In this document: positions 51,746 to 62,382 of the stretch, in pieces
Position numbering within the stretch: position 1 is the first letter of the stretch
How the letters are laid out: the number at the start of each line of letters is the position of its first letter
From: Lineus longissimus
Lineage: Eukaryota > Nemertea > Pilidiophora > Heteronemertea > Lineidae
NCBI RefSeq assembly: GCF_910592395.1
Contig: NC_088311.1
Coordinates: 1,614,501 to 1,678,500 of the forward strand
Direction: 5' to 3'
Length of the DNA stretch: 64,000 nt
Notes under the pieces: generated by a model
The model's input: the letters and a program-made list of their open reading frames with translations, nothing else
The model's database searches: none
Told to the model about the DNA's origin: nothing
Translations under genes and position numbers: made by a program

Positions 51746-52765
51746 TCAGTACGGAATAGGCATGGGTGAGGAGCCCCGCCTCATGTCTCTGAGGGCCCTG
51801 GGGTCCACCTCCAACATCTGGGGCCTAGTGCTCTCGTCTGTCTCCGAGCTCTCATTGATCCGTGCCAACTCCTGGTCACTCTCCTCGTCGGCTTCCGGTT
51901 CAGAAACCATCATAGAGATTGGTCCGTCATCCTCACGGATGTCGAAATAGTTGCAGATCTCATCCGCACCCAATTTACATACCTCCAACGGCGGGTTTTC
52001 GAGAGGATTCCCATCCAGAGTTGTTGAGGTATAGTGCCAGCCCCAGTCCAGGAGCTTCAGAGAGCCGAACTTCCTGGGAAGGGCGCGGAGACGGTTGTTT
52101 CCTACCCAAAACATGCGCAACATCTGCAGCTCACAAATGCCGTCTGGTAACATCTCGATTTGATTCGCATAGAGATTCAGAGATTGTAATGTCTTCAGCT
52201 TTGATATCCTCTGAGGCAATTTGGTCAACATGTTGTCTGAAATGTCGAGGAACTCCAGCCTCGGAAGGTCACAGATCTGAACGGGGAATTCCTGGATGTT
52301 GTTGTTCGCCACATGGAGGCTGAGTAAGTTCCGCAGTTTTGGCAATTCCTTCGGGAGAGACGTCAACAAGTTGTTGCTGAGGGTGAGTCTCTCTAATTTG
52401 GGAAGTGTACACAACTCGGCTGGGATCTCTTGCATATGATTTGTATCTAAAGCGAGGACAATGAGGTTTGTCAGCTTTGAGATAGCTCCTGGTAACTCTG
52501 ACAGCCGGTAGTACAAACAGGCTTCCCTCTCTGGGCTCAAGTCAAGGATTTCCAAGTCCACCATATTGAACACCTCTGGAGGGAGATGCTCCAATTCCTT
52601 ACCTCTCAGTTTCAATCTCTTGAGTCCGGGGAACCTCGGGTCATTTGTATCAACCCAAAGCCTGAGGTTCTTGCGGTCTGGTCGAGTACTCCTGTTCACG
52701 CCCCGGTATCTTGGAGGGGCAGCCTGGCTTAGTGACATCCTGGCATCGCTTCCTCGTACAGGCAT
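51746..52765 (-). CDS. Small leucine-rich repeat protein, single coding exon
   Basis: 339 residues starting MPVRGSDARMSL. Roughly eight to nine LRRs of the LPxxLxxLxxLxxLxLxxNxLxxLP type span about 45-265 (for example LPRLEFLDISDNML, LKTLQSLNLYANQIEMLP). A cap-like segment containing TSTTLDGNPLENPPLEVC and ICNYF follows, then an acidic Ser/Glu tail ending PMPIPY. The NPLxxPPxEVC..G..I..YF ending is frequent in Shoc2/LRRC-type intracellular LRR proteins, which act as protein-binding scaffolds; I cannot name the orthologue. Start choice: an acceptor at 52788 precedes 22 bases of leader, the inferred upstream exon carries an in-frame stop, and the context is AAAACCATGC. A minus-strand AATAAA at 51283-51278 fits as polyA signal. 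Confidence 0.88.
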   Translation of the reverse strand: MPVRGSDARMSLSQAAPPRYRGVNRSTRPDRKNLRLWVDTNDPRFPGLKRLKLRGKELEHLPPEVFNMVDLEILDLSPEREACLYYRLSELPGAISKLTNLIVLALDTNHMQEIPAELCTLPKLERLTLSNNLLTSLPKELPKLRNLLSLHVANNNIQEFPVQICDLPRLEFLDISDNMLTKLPQRISKLKTLQSLNLYANQIEMLPDGICELQMLRMFWVGNNRLRALPRKFGSLKLLDWGWHYTSTTLDGNPLENPPLEVCKLGADEICNYFDIREDDGPISMMVSEPEADEESDQELARINESSETDESTRPQMLEVDPRALRDMRRGSSPMPIPY

Positions 52766-52982
52766 GGTTTTCACTCTGCACTGTTTTCTGACCAAAAACA
52801 AATGAAGTCTCAATCACACAAAATTGTTTTTACCAAGTTCGCCTTCTGTCCTATCCAAGACGCCTTTTGTCAAGTTACGATCGTAATACCCTCTGTCTTT
52901 CACTGGTACGTTTTAATTTTCCCAAACTGTTCAACACTATATCATCACTTTTTCCTCACCCGTCTGAAGACCGATGACTCAC

Positions 52983-53030
52983 CTCTGTGGTAATTATTTC
53001 ACTTTCGTTACCGGCCCTCCGCAGAAACTC
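52983..53030 (-). other. Candidate 5'UTR exon of the small LRR gene
   Basis: A 48-base stretch bounded by TGTTTTTCAG on its 5' side and a GTGAGT donor on its 3' side. Joined to the coding exon at 52787 it places an in-frame TAA upstream of the ATG, consistent with untranslated leader. Inferred only from splice signals. Confidence 0.45.
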
Positions 53031-55279
53031 CTGAAAAACACAAATTCTGATGTGAGAATACTACATTGAACTTGAAAAGGATCTCCATTTTTAACAGTAC
53101 CTCCCGATTAAGACAGTAAAGCACAAATACCTCACCTCGTGTCGGCTTTATTATCTGTAAGAATAGTATTTAATCGTAACCTAAGGCTTATGGATAATTC
53201 GTTGTCCATGCATACATAGGCCAACAACCAGGTGAATGATTTACGAGTAACAACGTCTCGCAATCACTATCAGAAGCGCAATTAACAGCGAGTTGACTAT
53301 CTAATAATAATATTAGATTGTGACAATTGCTAATTTATACAGAGGTGTCGCAACCTCCGTGTGACCAGTTTCAGTGACGGCCCTTACATCCTATCATCAT
53401 TTGAATTGCACTCTCCGATGTCACTAGAGGATGTAAAGGACAGGGATGTATTCTCTCTGCTGTTTTCATTGTAATAACTTCGGTTTTAACTCACCTGAGA
53501 TAAAGATCACTCAAGATCCGATGGAAGTTTTAAGAGGTTGTGTCAACGGAGAGTCATGCACGCCTTGCGTTGTAATTAGTTCGTCATTCCCAGAGAACCA
53601 TCTCACAACGATCACACTAATCCGTTAAGCTCCTCAACACAGATTTTAAGCTTTGTCCATCCGCAATAAGCGCTGAAATATCTTTAGTATCCTCTCCGCG
53701 TAGAAATCGGCAATTCCTATCCGAGACACGATGCGTCCCGCTGTCACAGCAGGTTGTCCGTTTGTCTCATACCAAATCTGATCGTCCGCTTTTCGTGAAC
53801 TTTTCTAGATAATCCCTAACAATAGTTCATGATCAATGCATGGGGTGTTTGGATAATAAAGGCTTCACTCGGCCATAGTTACTCTGTCATGACAAAGCAT
53901 ACCGGTTCGAACCTCAATATCAGAACATCAAGGCACAGACGTTTGACACAACCCATGACAGCAAAAGTCAAATGACAGTTTCTCAATAGCATTGCTCTCG
54001 CTGGATTAAATAACGCCAACGTTAGTGATTAACGCTGATTTAACGAACAACTGAAGAGCCTGGTTCAGTCGGCGAAGAGGAGCAGTGCCCATGGTGCGCC
54101 ATCATCGGCCTATAGGAGATCAATTAAGGACACTAACTTAACAAAGGGGTTTCTTATCTGCTGGATTGATATAACAGGCATTGCGATAGGTGATTAATGT
54201 TGGGCATGCACGATAATTCGATTTAACGATATCACATTTTTCCGGTCATCAATAATGAATTGCCGCTTTCACTTCCGTTTCATGGAAAGTCAGAGCGACA
54301 TAACGCCAGATTTACGAGACTTTTCAAAGAGACTATAGATGATCAAAAGTTTTACACCTTGCCCCTCGATGTTTTGACATTCCCTAGCTTTCAGACAACG
54401 TGCGGACACAGGGAATACCACAGGAAGTTCAAAATGAGACTATTTTAGACAGGGAACGGCGTTCACACGGCATTGACATCGTCCCCCTGCCGATCACCAA
54501 TATTGAACCCGCCGTTGTCCGGTTACGGTTTTGTGTTACACAATTCACAAATCATGCGTGCTGTCGTCTCTAAGTTAGCACAATGAAGTTTGTTCGCTTA
54601 GCCGCTTTTTGTTTGTCAATTCTATTGATCTTCCTAAGTATAATGAACCAATGTTTAAAGTTCGGTTGGGAATGTTGACTTTCTTAGGAGGACGGCAATG
54701 GGTTTTAAAAGCTTGATACCAAATCCGCGATTCGATGGTTTTGCCCAACCAATAGAAATAGATGGTGTACCGGTGTAGAAGTTTAAAGTGTCCTATAGGA
54801 TAGAATGTCCGGGGAACAAACGGTTCTATTCTAATCACTGAGATATTTACAGTCATGGCCTTTATAGAACCACTTCCATAACCCCTCAGAATACTATAGA
54901 GCCGGACACATTTTGCATTGGGATATTTTTCCCTTCTAACCAGTGTTCTCCCGTTGTTGATTCAAAACAGGGTTGTTCTTTGAGTAACACCAACGTTGGT
55001 GCAAACAATCAATCCTTCGATCCCTTCAGACCCCGTTTCGGATGTTGCACCCGGCTTCCGTCTCCCGATACACTGCATGTGCAAGGGGAGGAGCATGTGT
55101 ATAACACTGATATTGTTACTGATGTCACATGGGGTCCTGAGACGTTGTTTGCTGACGAATAAGCACCAACTCCTAGCAACAGATCTGAATGATTGTTGTG
55201 TTATAAACGAGTGACGATGAACGACATTGTTGATTGTCCTTGTGTCCCGATTGGGAACGACAGTGCTGCCTTCTTGAGT
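53031..55279. other. Intergenic stretch, no gene recognised
   Basis: About 2.2 kb upstream of the LRR gene. Further leader exons may lie near 53135-53153, where a TTACAG and a GTGAGG flank a short stretch. No coding signal or named repeat was found. Confidence 0.5.
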
Positions 55280-55976
55280 TGTGCCGTGTAACTGGTTGTG
55301 ACTTCCTCATCTCTCTCATCATGTTGTCAACACGGTGGAGCAGCCAGGACTGATTCGGCCTGGCTGTGACTTCCTCATCTCTCTCACCATGTTGACAACT
55401 TGGCAGAGCAGCCAAGACTGATTTGGCCTGGCTGTGACTGTCTCATCTCTCTCACCATAATTATTGTCAGCACGGTGGAGCAGCCAGAACTGATTCGGCC
55501 TGGCTGTGACTGTCTCATCTCTCTCGCCATATTAGCAACTAGACAGTGCGGCGAAGATTGATGTGGCCTGGCTGTGACTGTCTCATCACTCGCATCATGT
55601 TGTCAGTACGGTGGAGCAGCCAGGATTGATTCGGCCTGGCTGTGACTTCCTCACCTCTCTCATCATGTTGTCAGCACGGTGAAGCAGCCAGGACGGATTC
55701 GGCCTGGCTGTGACTGCCTCATCTCTCTCACCATGTTGACAACTTGGCAGAGCAGCCAAGACTGATTTGGCCTGGCTGTGACTGTCTCATCTCTTTCACC
55801 ATAATTATTGTCAACACGGTGGAGCAGCCAGAACTGATTCGGCCTGGCTCTGACTGTCTCATCTCTCTCGCCTTATTAACAACTAGGCAGTGCGGCGAAG
55901 ATTGATGCGGCCTGGCTGTGACTGTCTCATCACACGCATCATGTTGTCAACACGGTGGAGCAGCCAGGACTGTCAA
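55280..55976. repeat. Minisatellite, 68-72 bp units in a 344-bp higher-order repeat
   Basis: Tandem units contain CACGGTGGAGCAGCCAGGAC, a GATTCGGCCTGGCTGTGAC core and TCTCATCTCTCTC. The GGCCTGG core recurs at 55357, 55425, 55497, 55565, 55633, 55701, 55769, 55841 and 55909. The unit pattern (68, 72, 68, 68, 68) repeats with a period of 344 bases: two copies of a five-unit block, the last unit truncated. No coding function. Confidence 0.93.
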
Positions 55977-56032
55977 ACAGTTGTGTGAGCTCACTAGAGC
56001 TTGCACTTACATAATAGTGTAAAACTAAAATT

Positions 56033-56033
<1 letters not shown>

Positions 56034-56067
<34 letters not shown>
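56034..56067. repeat. TA dinucleotide microsatellite
   Basis: Near-pure alternating TA tract lying between the two satellites. Confidence 0.95.
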
Positions 56068-56069
<2 letters not shown>

Positions 56070-56071
<2 letters not shown>

Positions 56072-56505
56072 CGTCATCGGATGCGCATCCGATATGCCAC
56101 GAGATCCTTTACCGTCAATTCCCTTACCGTCTTCGGATGCGCATCCGAAATGCCACGAGATCCTTCACCGTCAATTCCTTTACCGTCTTCGGATCCGATC
56201 TGCCACGAGATCCTTCACCGTCAATTCCCTTACCGTCTTCGGATGCGCATCCGATATGCCACGAGATCCTTTACCGTCAATTTCTTTACCGTCATCGGAT
56301 GCGCATCCGATATGCCACGAGATCCTTCACCGTCAATTCCTTTACCGTCTTCGGATCCGATATGCCACGAGATCCTTCACCGTCAATTCCCTTACCGTCT
56401 TCGGATGCGCATCCGATATGCCACGAGATCCTTCACCGTCCCTATACCGTCATTGGATGCCACCAGATTTTTTGTACCTTAACCGTCAATTCCTATACCG
56501 TCATG
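56070..56505. repeat. Satellite with palindromic core, 162-bp higher-order repeat
   Basis: Units of 56 bases (ATGCCACGAGATCCTTCACC, GTCAATTCC, TTTACCGTCTT) carry the perfect palindrome CGGATGCGCATCCG. Every third unit has a shortened core (CGGATCCG) and is 50 bases long. Cores start at 56079, 56135, 56191, 56241, 56297, 56353 and 56403, a 56+56+50 = 162-base period. Because 162 is divisible by three and the unit lacks stops, three long plus-strand frames stay open; I treat them as artefacts. Confidence 0.93.
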
Positions 56506-57960
56506 GATGCCACCAGATTTGTTGTTCGTTGTTAAGGTTTCGGGGATACGACCAATGCATGCGAGCACCGTCGGCGGAACCCCAAACCGCCCTCTCGATC
56601 TATCCGTAAGGACAAGCCACTCTCGTGACCGTCACGGTTACGGACTCCGGACCTCCAGACTTTAGAGACCGAGCTTTTCTTTACCTTACAATTACTGTAT
56701 ACTCGGCGCCTCACTTATATGTGTTGTTTTTTTCACATACATTGTTCTCGTGGTTTACGGAAAAGTAGGCCTAAAATGTTATAGTGTCTAAAAACAATAT
56801 TCAGTTAATGGAATTACACTTTTTTCCATTACTGCTTGCTTGATATTGCCCTAACAACTTTTTCATGAATCAATTTTGAGCATTATGTTTACAACGTAGT
56901 TATTATAGCACGAAATATGAGTCTAAAATGCCAAGTACTTGCAACTATTATGTTAATCACTGAAATCTTAGTGTACTAATTGCTCGCTATAAGCTAGGTT
57001 ATTGCGCCCCTAAACCAACGTACTGACAACGCTACCTCCCCGGAACTCAAACTTTAACGTGAGTTAATTGTAATCTTACTCTCTATATACCAAAGTGATT
57101 TACCTAGGAATACAGTTGCACTTCACTGAAAACTAATGATGTGTTGATGAGTTCAATGAATCCTTCGATTCCTTTGGTTTTCTTGGCGAACTGACGTCCG
57201 ACAATCAATGACCTGTTGACGTGTACCTGCAATACGCCATTGCCGTAGTGTGTAAACAGATCTATTTTTGGACGAAACTCAGCCCCTCACAAACTTTGGT
57301 CCATTTCGCCAATGATGACACTGCTTCTAGACTGTACCACAGCACTTTAAGCTGTAGCAGCGCTAAGCAAGAGTCAAGACAAATGTCCGCTGCCAGCCGT
57401 TGCTGGACCAACCCCTTCGCCCGCCCCCATCAGAGGCCTGGTTGAGCCCTGTGATTTAGCCAAATTCAATATGATTCTTTTCTACTGTGCCTACCAGTTC
57501 ATGCACATCTAGCTAAGACTCACTGGGCAGTTCATTGCGTCATCCTAATTAGGTCGAGGAACGAGGCCGGTCCACTGCATCCAGAGTGTACATCCAGCTG
57601 GCATAACCAGCTTTGGTTTCAATAGACGATAGAGGCCTCCGCTTGTCGATATTTCATTTTGTATATATTCAGCATGGATAGGTATCAATACTACAATAAC
57701 CGCCTAACCAGCTAAGAAGACCCAGGACCGGGATAAAAAGATCCGTGATCTGTCAAGATCAAAGCGTGGTGTCTAAGGAAGGAAACACACCATGCGGATC
57801 ACCTTCCACAAGCTGAGCACGTGCAGCGCAAGGTCAAAATTTATTCAAATTAGAATTGAATATGGAAATTCCGGTATGATGATTGTAAACAAGGAGAAGC
57901 ATGCATGCCAGGAACACAGAAAGTCCACGTGCACAGGTGGCCTTGAAGCGCCAAGAATCA
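56506..57960. other. Upstream region of the KLF gene, no gene recognised
   Basis: About 1.4 kb with no coding signal. Two dispersed repeat fragments occur near 57530-57590 (GAGGCCGGTCCACTGCATCC) and 57641-57671 (CCGCTTGTCGATATTTC). Nothing else recognised. Confidence 0.5.
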
Positions 57961-57978
57961 CATGCACACCTCAGCCCG

Positions 57979-58040
57979 ATTGGCTGGTGGAAACAACGCC
58001 TCGTCGCTGATTGGCTGCGCGCACCCCGCCCTCCTCCAAT
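57979..58040 (+). promoter_or_regulatory. CCAAT-box cluster and GC box, KLF promoter
   Basis: Three CCAAT boxes: reversed at 57979-57983 and 58010-58014 (31 bases apart, about three helical turns, a spacing typical of NF-Y sites) and forward at 58036-58040. A CCCCGCCC GC box lies at about 58024-58031. Transcription probably starts within the following 60-100 bases. Confidence 0.6.
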
Positions 58041-58103
58041 TTTCAGTGTTATGGCATGGGGAATTCACTATATTGAATCTTCGGCAACATTTTTGATCAC
58101 AAA

Positions 58104-60603
58104 ATGAGAGAAGACGGTCTAAATATCTTACATATCTCGCCTCCTAACTCACCAGCCCAAGTTCTCATGGTAAGTACAAAATATAACATTGTTTTACCCA
58201 TTTTTGAAGCACTTTATCGGTTTTAAGATTCTTCCAGGAACAGTGTGAAAAGGAAATTATGCAAATTACCCTGCCCAGTGCATGTGTGTGTTGTTTCTGT
58301 GTGGTACTTTCGACAGGTTTTTCGACTTCCCTCAGGCCTGTTGTTAGTTTGGTCATCCGTTTTGTCTCAGATTCTGTTTTATTAGCGGCCTCTCGATAGC
58401 TAGTGATATGATAATAGTGAATTATAGAATAATAGAAACGAAACCTTTAATGTTTTCTAAAAATAGCATGATCAGCCGCTCACAGCGTGGGTAAAGGTCA
58501 CGCAGATATGACGCGCGTTTTGTTACTATAAATAGAAAAGCACATGCTATAGCCTACGCACATGGTGAAAAGGGTGTGGCACTCTGTCACTGTTTATAGT
58601 GTTCTTGATAGATTTAGTTAAGACTTGCCAACCTTTATTTATAATACCAAGGCTATGATATATTATCATGGTCCTGAAGAATATTTTTGTATTGAAGTCA
58701 AAAATTTAAAAAAAGTAAATTTGCAAGGCTGGCTTTGCTGGCATGGCACTCCACTCGATCCAGCAGCAGTGCCAGTCAGTGGCATCATCATCACTGACAT
58801 CAGAGTACAAAGACCTTGTATAATTAAGTCAACTTGTTTTATAGGCAAAGGTATGGGCGTGGCCTCAAGGAGGACCAAAGGGGAAAGCTAATTCATTTGT
58901 CCAAAGCTAATTTCAATTCTTGTCTTGTGTCCTTCAGGCTGACAGTATGGATGTTAATAGTGAAGTAACAGTTAAGACATGTTCTCGATGCAAGGAGTAT
59001 GATGCAGTCCACACACTGCTGACAATGGGACAGAGATCACCCAAACACGTTGGGTCACAACTTCTGGATCAAGTCTCCTGGCCACCAATGGAAGCAAGTA
59101 CAGTGCTGCCACCATCACCCCCTTCCTCCCCACGAGAAGATGATGAAACCAAAATAGGAAGGGATTCTAAACTTGCTCAGGTAAGCCCTTATTTCAGGGC
59201 CTGCAGTGATTTTTGAACATGGTATTAGGTTTAGGCCGGCATATTTCGACCTGGGCCAGTGCCATGATGTGTTCACATGTTTATTTGTTCACTTGATGAC
59301 CTGATTAAGAAACGAAAGCATATTTTGTGCCAGCTCACTGGCATTCATCCAGGTTCTGACTGATCGAGTGCATCACTTGACACCCTTCAGTATTATCTAA
59401 TTCATCGTCTGACCTGCTGCATGTTCTGTTCTAATCTGTATTTGACCAAGTATATAAACTGTGAATTAACCTTTCCTTAATGTGTCTTTGCAGTTACTGA
59501 TGGGTAAAACTGTTGTACCCCCATCCGACTTGGCAGCATCAAAATTGGTGGACATGACACCGCCACCATCCGAATGTGACAGCGTTGAATCCATGGATCA
59601 CTTGGACTGTCCGTCGGGATCAGAGGATACATCACCGCCGACAACAAGTATACCTGTCTCCGTCATTGTGTCTCGGCCATCATCTCACACATCAGGCATT
59701 GTTCCTTTGACGAGCATCGTGTCTCCAGCTGTCAGCGGGACGACGTTTCATCCTCCCTCACAGAACAAGGACTCTATTATAACAACTTCAGCACAAGTTC
59801 CATGCAAACTCGCACTGTCCCGGGAGCCTCGGGCTTCAAGGCTGATTTCAAGCAGCCTGCCATCTTCACCTGTTTCCAGGGCGTCCCCAGGGGTGCTAAG
59901 CCAGAGAGACATGCAGATCGCTACTGACAGTGACACAAGTAGATGGTGTATGACTCAACCTGTCAAAGTTCAGCCAGGTCCTGTTGCTAGTGTTCAAACA
60001 CCTGGTCAACAAAGTCTGCCGCTTGTTTGTATGAATGGTGCATTATATCCAGTTCAGCAGCCACAAATACTACAGGTTTTTATCATGAACAGTTCACAAG
60101 CAAATCAAATTCAGTGTGGGAATGTCGATAAACTTTGTCCTATTGCTCCAGCACCTGCGACGTCAAGTGACCACTCACCAGCAAAATTATCTGCCAGTGG
60201 CCAAGACACTAAACGGCGACGAAAATACCTGTGTACTTTCAAAGACTGTGACAAAACATACTTTAAAAGTTCTCATTTAAAAGCTCACATTCGCACACAC
60301 ACAGGTGAAAAGCCTTTTTTATGTGATTGGGAAAACTGTGACCGGAAATTTGCCAGATCAGATGAACTATCTCGACACAAGCGCACTCACACCGGTGAAA
60401 AGAAATTCTGTTGTCAGGTTTGTGACAAAAAGTTCATGCGAAGTGACCATTTAGCTAAACATACAAAGCGTCACACTCATGAAAAATGGATGCCACAGTG
60501 GCAAGTGGACTTGAACAGACATAACAATACTGCCGAGATTGCATTCAAACATCAGCGGATACTGCCTTATCAGACCATGGTTGTGCCTGCGGCATCGCAA
60601 TAA
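58104..60603 (+). CDS. KLF10/11-like (TIEG) zinc-finger transcription factor
   Basis: Three exons: 58104-58169, 58938-59180, 59494-60603, all phase 0; 472 residues. Near the N-terminus [13 protein letters not shown] (41-53) resembles the Sin3-interacting helix of KLF10/KLF11. The middle is Ser/Pro/Thr-rich with LCPIAPAPA, matching SPIAPAP in vertebrate KLF10. Residues about 350-432 contain three KLF fingers ([42 protein letters not shown]), the DNA-contact pattern for GC/CACCC boxes. The tail [10 protein letters not shown] matches the KLF10/11 WQ.E..KLNR region. Likely a TGF-beta-inducible-type repressor or activator in the nucleus (by family). Length is close to human KLF10. An 18-codon frame upstream overlaps the start codon (see findings). 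Confidence 0.94.
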
Positions 60604-61521
60604 ACTTTATATCAGTGTATATTTTTAGTACATATAATGGCAGTGATTGAAACTCATTTGACAGTTGATAGAGATACTGATAGTGGTTCTCACCTCTACT
60701 GACTCTAGTCTTCATTCCGACCTTTTAAACTACCCTGGATTTCAGATTGAATCAGTTAAAAACAACATCCTATTCAGACAGTACCATTTTATGTAAAATT
60801 TCATGATATACATTGTATGTAGTAGATGATTCAGTGGGTTTCATTATCATTTTCATTTATGTGACTGATTGTTCAGTGTTCAGTGTTATATTGTTACATG
60901 TCATATTATTTCTGATCGTGTTGTGGTGAGCTCGAAAATTCAAAGTACTGAAACTAGTAATAACCCTGAAATCAAATTTGTGTTTGAATAAGATCATGGG
61001 CAAGGTCAGATTTGTACAGTCATTGGTAATTATGATGTATTTGATTGTGCAAACATTTATAGAATAATGAGATGCAATCAATTTTTTAGATCATGAATTT
61101 GTGCCTGTCCATGTTAGTTCCTCACTGTATCAAAGTGGGGACTTTTTTCGCATGATTTCTTGATGTCAAGATCAAGATGGAAATTTTGAAAAATATTTTT
61201 AATTCGTAAACAATACATAGCTTTTGAATGATGTGATGTCACATATACATGTATGTGTTAATTTTCTCAAGTTCAAAGGTAAAATATCTTAAAATAATAA
61301 TCAGGGTTTTTCATTGCCATTATTATCATGGCCTATTTTGTACTGCTCTCATTGTACATTGGATTTATTATGTGATATTTATTTGTAAAAAAAGAAAACA
61401 TTGCCTATGAAAACCAGAATAATCAAGAAGAACAATATTGTATATGGTGGTTTTTGGCTTCATTCATTCTGTTATGTCTCTGTACCAGCTGCCACATCAC
61501 CATTTGGACAATTCAAATAAA
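60604..61521 (+). other. 3'UTR of the KLF10/11-like gene with polyA signal
   Basis: AT-rich, with ATTTA-type motifs (for example TATTTATTTG near 61377) that fit an unstable immediate-early-type mRNA. It ends in AATAAA at 61516-61521. Confidence 0.6.
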
Positions 61522-61846
61522 AGCAACAGTTGAAATACTGTTGTCGCTTCTCATAAGCCAGAGACACTGAAAAAGTTCCTCTGAATGGCTAACCTTTGAC
61601 GCAACCAGTGCTGCAGGAGTAGGCAGGTTTGAAGGATTCAGTGTCACTAGTCCTTGTTATTCAGCTGGACAGCAAAGTGATTTGAATAGTTTGCCCTGGA
61701 GTCTTACCAGACCTCGTGAATTCCACTAGACAAGGGAAATTGGTTTGCCTTCCCGGCACCAGTTGTTTTCAATATACTCTGCCTCTCATTATCTAGGTAG
61801 GAGTATCAAAAACCTGAATCGTGAGGTATAATTCTAACTGTTTCAG

Positions 61847-62188
61847 GACCACCCCTCCTCCCAGCCATTCACATGCAGGAATACTCTTGTCATGACACCT
61901 GGTAGGGACGTACAAATTGGTGTTACCAGCAGGTGTTTCACTGGTGCTCCAACATATTCCCTGAGAGTGCTGCCTTCTGGTGTGGCACAGCTATGTTGCA
62001 GGGGTGATTCCGTGTGTGATTATGCCATACGATTGAAAGCAATCCATCCACCTGGTTGTGACAGTTTTCCACCAGGAGTCGGGTTATCTGTGTACATGAA
62101 AGTTGCTGGGTCTCCAGATTTTGCCATCATGGAACATGTACCTTCTTTAGGTGGAGGAATGTCTCCAATTTTGGAGGATTTCCTCTAG
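61847..62188 (+). other. Unassigned open frame behind a splice-acceptor-like site
   Basis: 113 codons open from an acceptor-like CTGTTTCAG to a TAG, with the first Met at 61892 (MTPGRDVQIGV). Several cysteines and hydrophobic alternation are seen, but no family is recognised. No matching upstream exon or promoter was found between the KLF polyA signal and this frame. It could be an exon of an unseen gene, a transposon fragment, or chance. Confidence 0.2.
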
Positions 62189-62382
62189 GACAACAAACAT
62201 AGCAGAGACAAACCTAAAGACATGGTATCAGCTTTATAATTTACTTCACTTCATCTTATTTACAAATTCATCAGCTACACTGATTTACATTGAAACTGAA
62301 CACTGATGACCTATTCCCTATAGGAAACTTTCGAAATTGAAAAATTCTTCCACAGAGAATCCACATCCTGGTACCACTTAGA

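Noticed and set aside
52766-52813. Upstream ATG (MRLHLFLV) for the small LRR protein
   Set aside because: It lies across a splice acceptor (CAG at 52790-52788), so it is probably intronic; the ATG at 52765 is inside the exon.
56081-56609. Three overlapping plus-strand frames of 132-171 codons
   Set aside because: All three frames are open because the 162-bp repeat lacks stops. This is satellite sequence, not coding.
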